DNA of 12,617 nucleotides from SFEL01 sp963640685 (GTDB lineage: Bacteria; Bacillota; Clostridia; Christensenellales; CAG-138). The translations under genes were made by a program, and so were the position numbers. A model generated the notes under the pieces. The model ran no database searches. It was not told the DNA's origin and saw only the letters and a program-made list of their open reading frames with translations. Location: contig CAVIAA010000036.1 in the NCBI GenBank assembly GCA_963640685.1, positions 1-12,617 on the forward strand, in the 5' to 3' direction. Of this stretch, positions 12,563 through 12,617 are shown piece by piece (the first letter of the stretch is position 1; each line of letters opens with the position of its first letter).

Positions 12563-12617
12563 AAAAAGTAGGGGTTTTCCCCTGCTCACTTGCAAGAAAA
12601 AATTATTGAAAGGGATT
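12563..12617 (+). repeat. Family 5' repeat, copy 4 instance (cut by window end)
   Basis: Identical to 6820-6874 over all 55 visible bases, and inverted against copy 3 (12570-12617 with 12052-12099). Probably continues into the coding region as in the other copies. Confidence 0.85.

Larger units (their letters stand above)
12281..12617 (+). promoter_or_regulatory. Leader and ribosome site of surface-protein copy 4 (gene starts beyond window)
   Basis: No gene lies in this stretch. It is T/G-rich with several stems: the terminator-like hairpin at 12442-12472; a 10-bp inverted repeat TTTTTGCGCC (12531-12540) with GGCGCAAAAA (12558-12567); and from 12563 to the end 55 bases identical to the copy 2 leader, including GGGGTTTTCCCC and the ribosome site GAAAGGG. 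In copy 2 the ATG is 7 bases past the last matched base, so the ATG of copy 4 is predicted at 12624, outside the window. Confidence 0.65.

Noticed and set aside
1..12617. Insertion sequence, integrase or invertase gene that would explain the repeats
   Set aside because: No transposase, recombinase or terminal inverted repeat of insertion-sequence type is seen. The repeats coincide with gene ends, which fits homologous recombination between paralogues better.

Overview
The window looks like chromosomal DNA of an endospore-forming, anaerobic Firmicute of class Clostridia, probably a moderately GC-rich gut-type lineage. The evidence is a SipL-type spore-coat protein (SPOCS/DUF3794 plus LysM), an NfnAB electron-bifurcating transhydrogenase, a short thioredoxin/FTR-like pair, strong AGGAGG-type ribosome sites and sigma-A promoters of consensus form. 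No genus is claimed.

Layout: 1-126 is the 3' end of a surface-protein gene (copy 1), followed by its terminator and a decayed promoter element (127-401). A lipoprotein gene and a C69-family dipeptidase gene follow on the + strand (479-2838). Next come an aldose 1-epimerase (2977-4041) and the overlapping nfnA-nfnB pair (4162-6404). A 476-base leader region then precedes surface-protein copy 2 (6881-7990). The overlapping trxA/FTR-like pair (8188-8693) and the sipL-like gene (9090-10535) come next. Positions 10536-10895 hold a compact convergent-transcription module: a + strand promoter, a bidirectional terminator, and a minus-strand 32-codon ORF with its own promoter. Surface-protein copy 3 lies on the minus strand (12045-10999). 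The last 570 bases are the divergent control region of copy 3 and of a fourth copy, whose ATG should lie just past the window edge.

The most notable content is the family of four surface-protein genes. They encode secreted proteins with an N-terminal signal peptide and an IPKTG-type (LPXTG-like) C-terminal anchor. The first ~65 coding bases plus about 54 bases of leader, and the last ~96-126 coding bases, are nearly or exactly identical between copies, while the ~300-residue middles are strongly diverged. Copies 1 and 3 carry a perfect 199-bp inverted repeat (31-229 against 10896-11094) that brackets about 10.7 kb of ordinary genes. Copies 2, 3 and 4 share an inverted or direct 5' repeat. This arrangement could support recombination, inversion or cassette exchange between surface antigens. 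Each visible leader also holds a terminator-like hairpin before the start codon, which suggests attenuation or antitermination.

The other genes are mostly independent housekeeping or accessory units. NfnAB couples NADH, ferredoxin and NADP. The Trx/FTR-like pair probably takes reducing power from ferredoxin or a similar donor. The lipoprotein and dipeptidase act outside the membrane, and SipL acts in spore-coat assembly.
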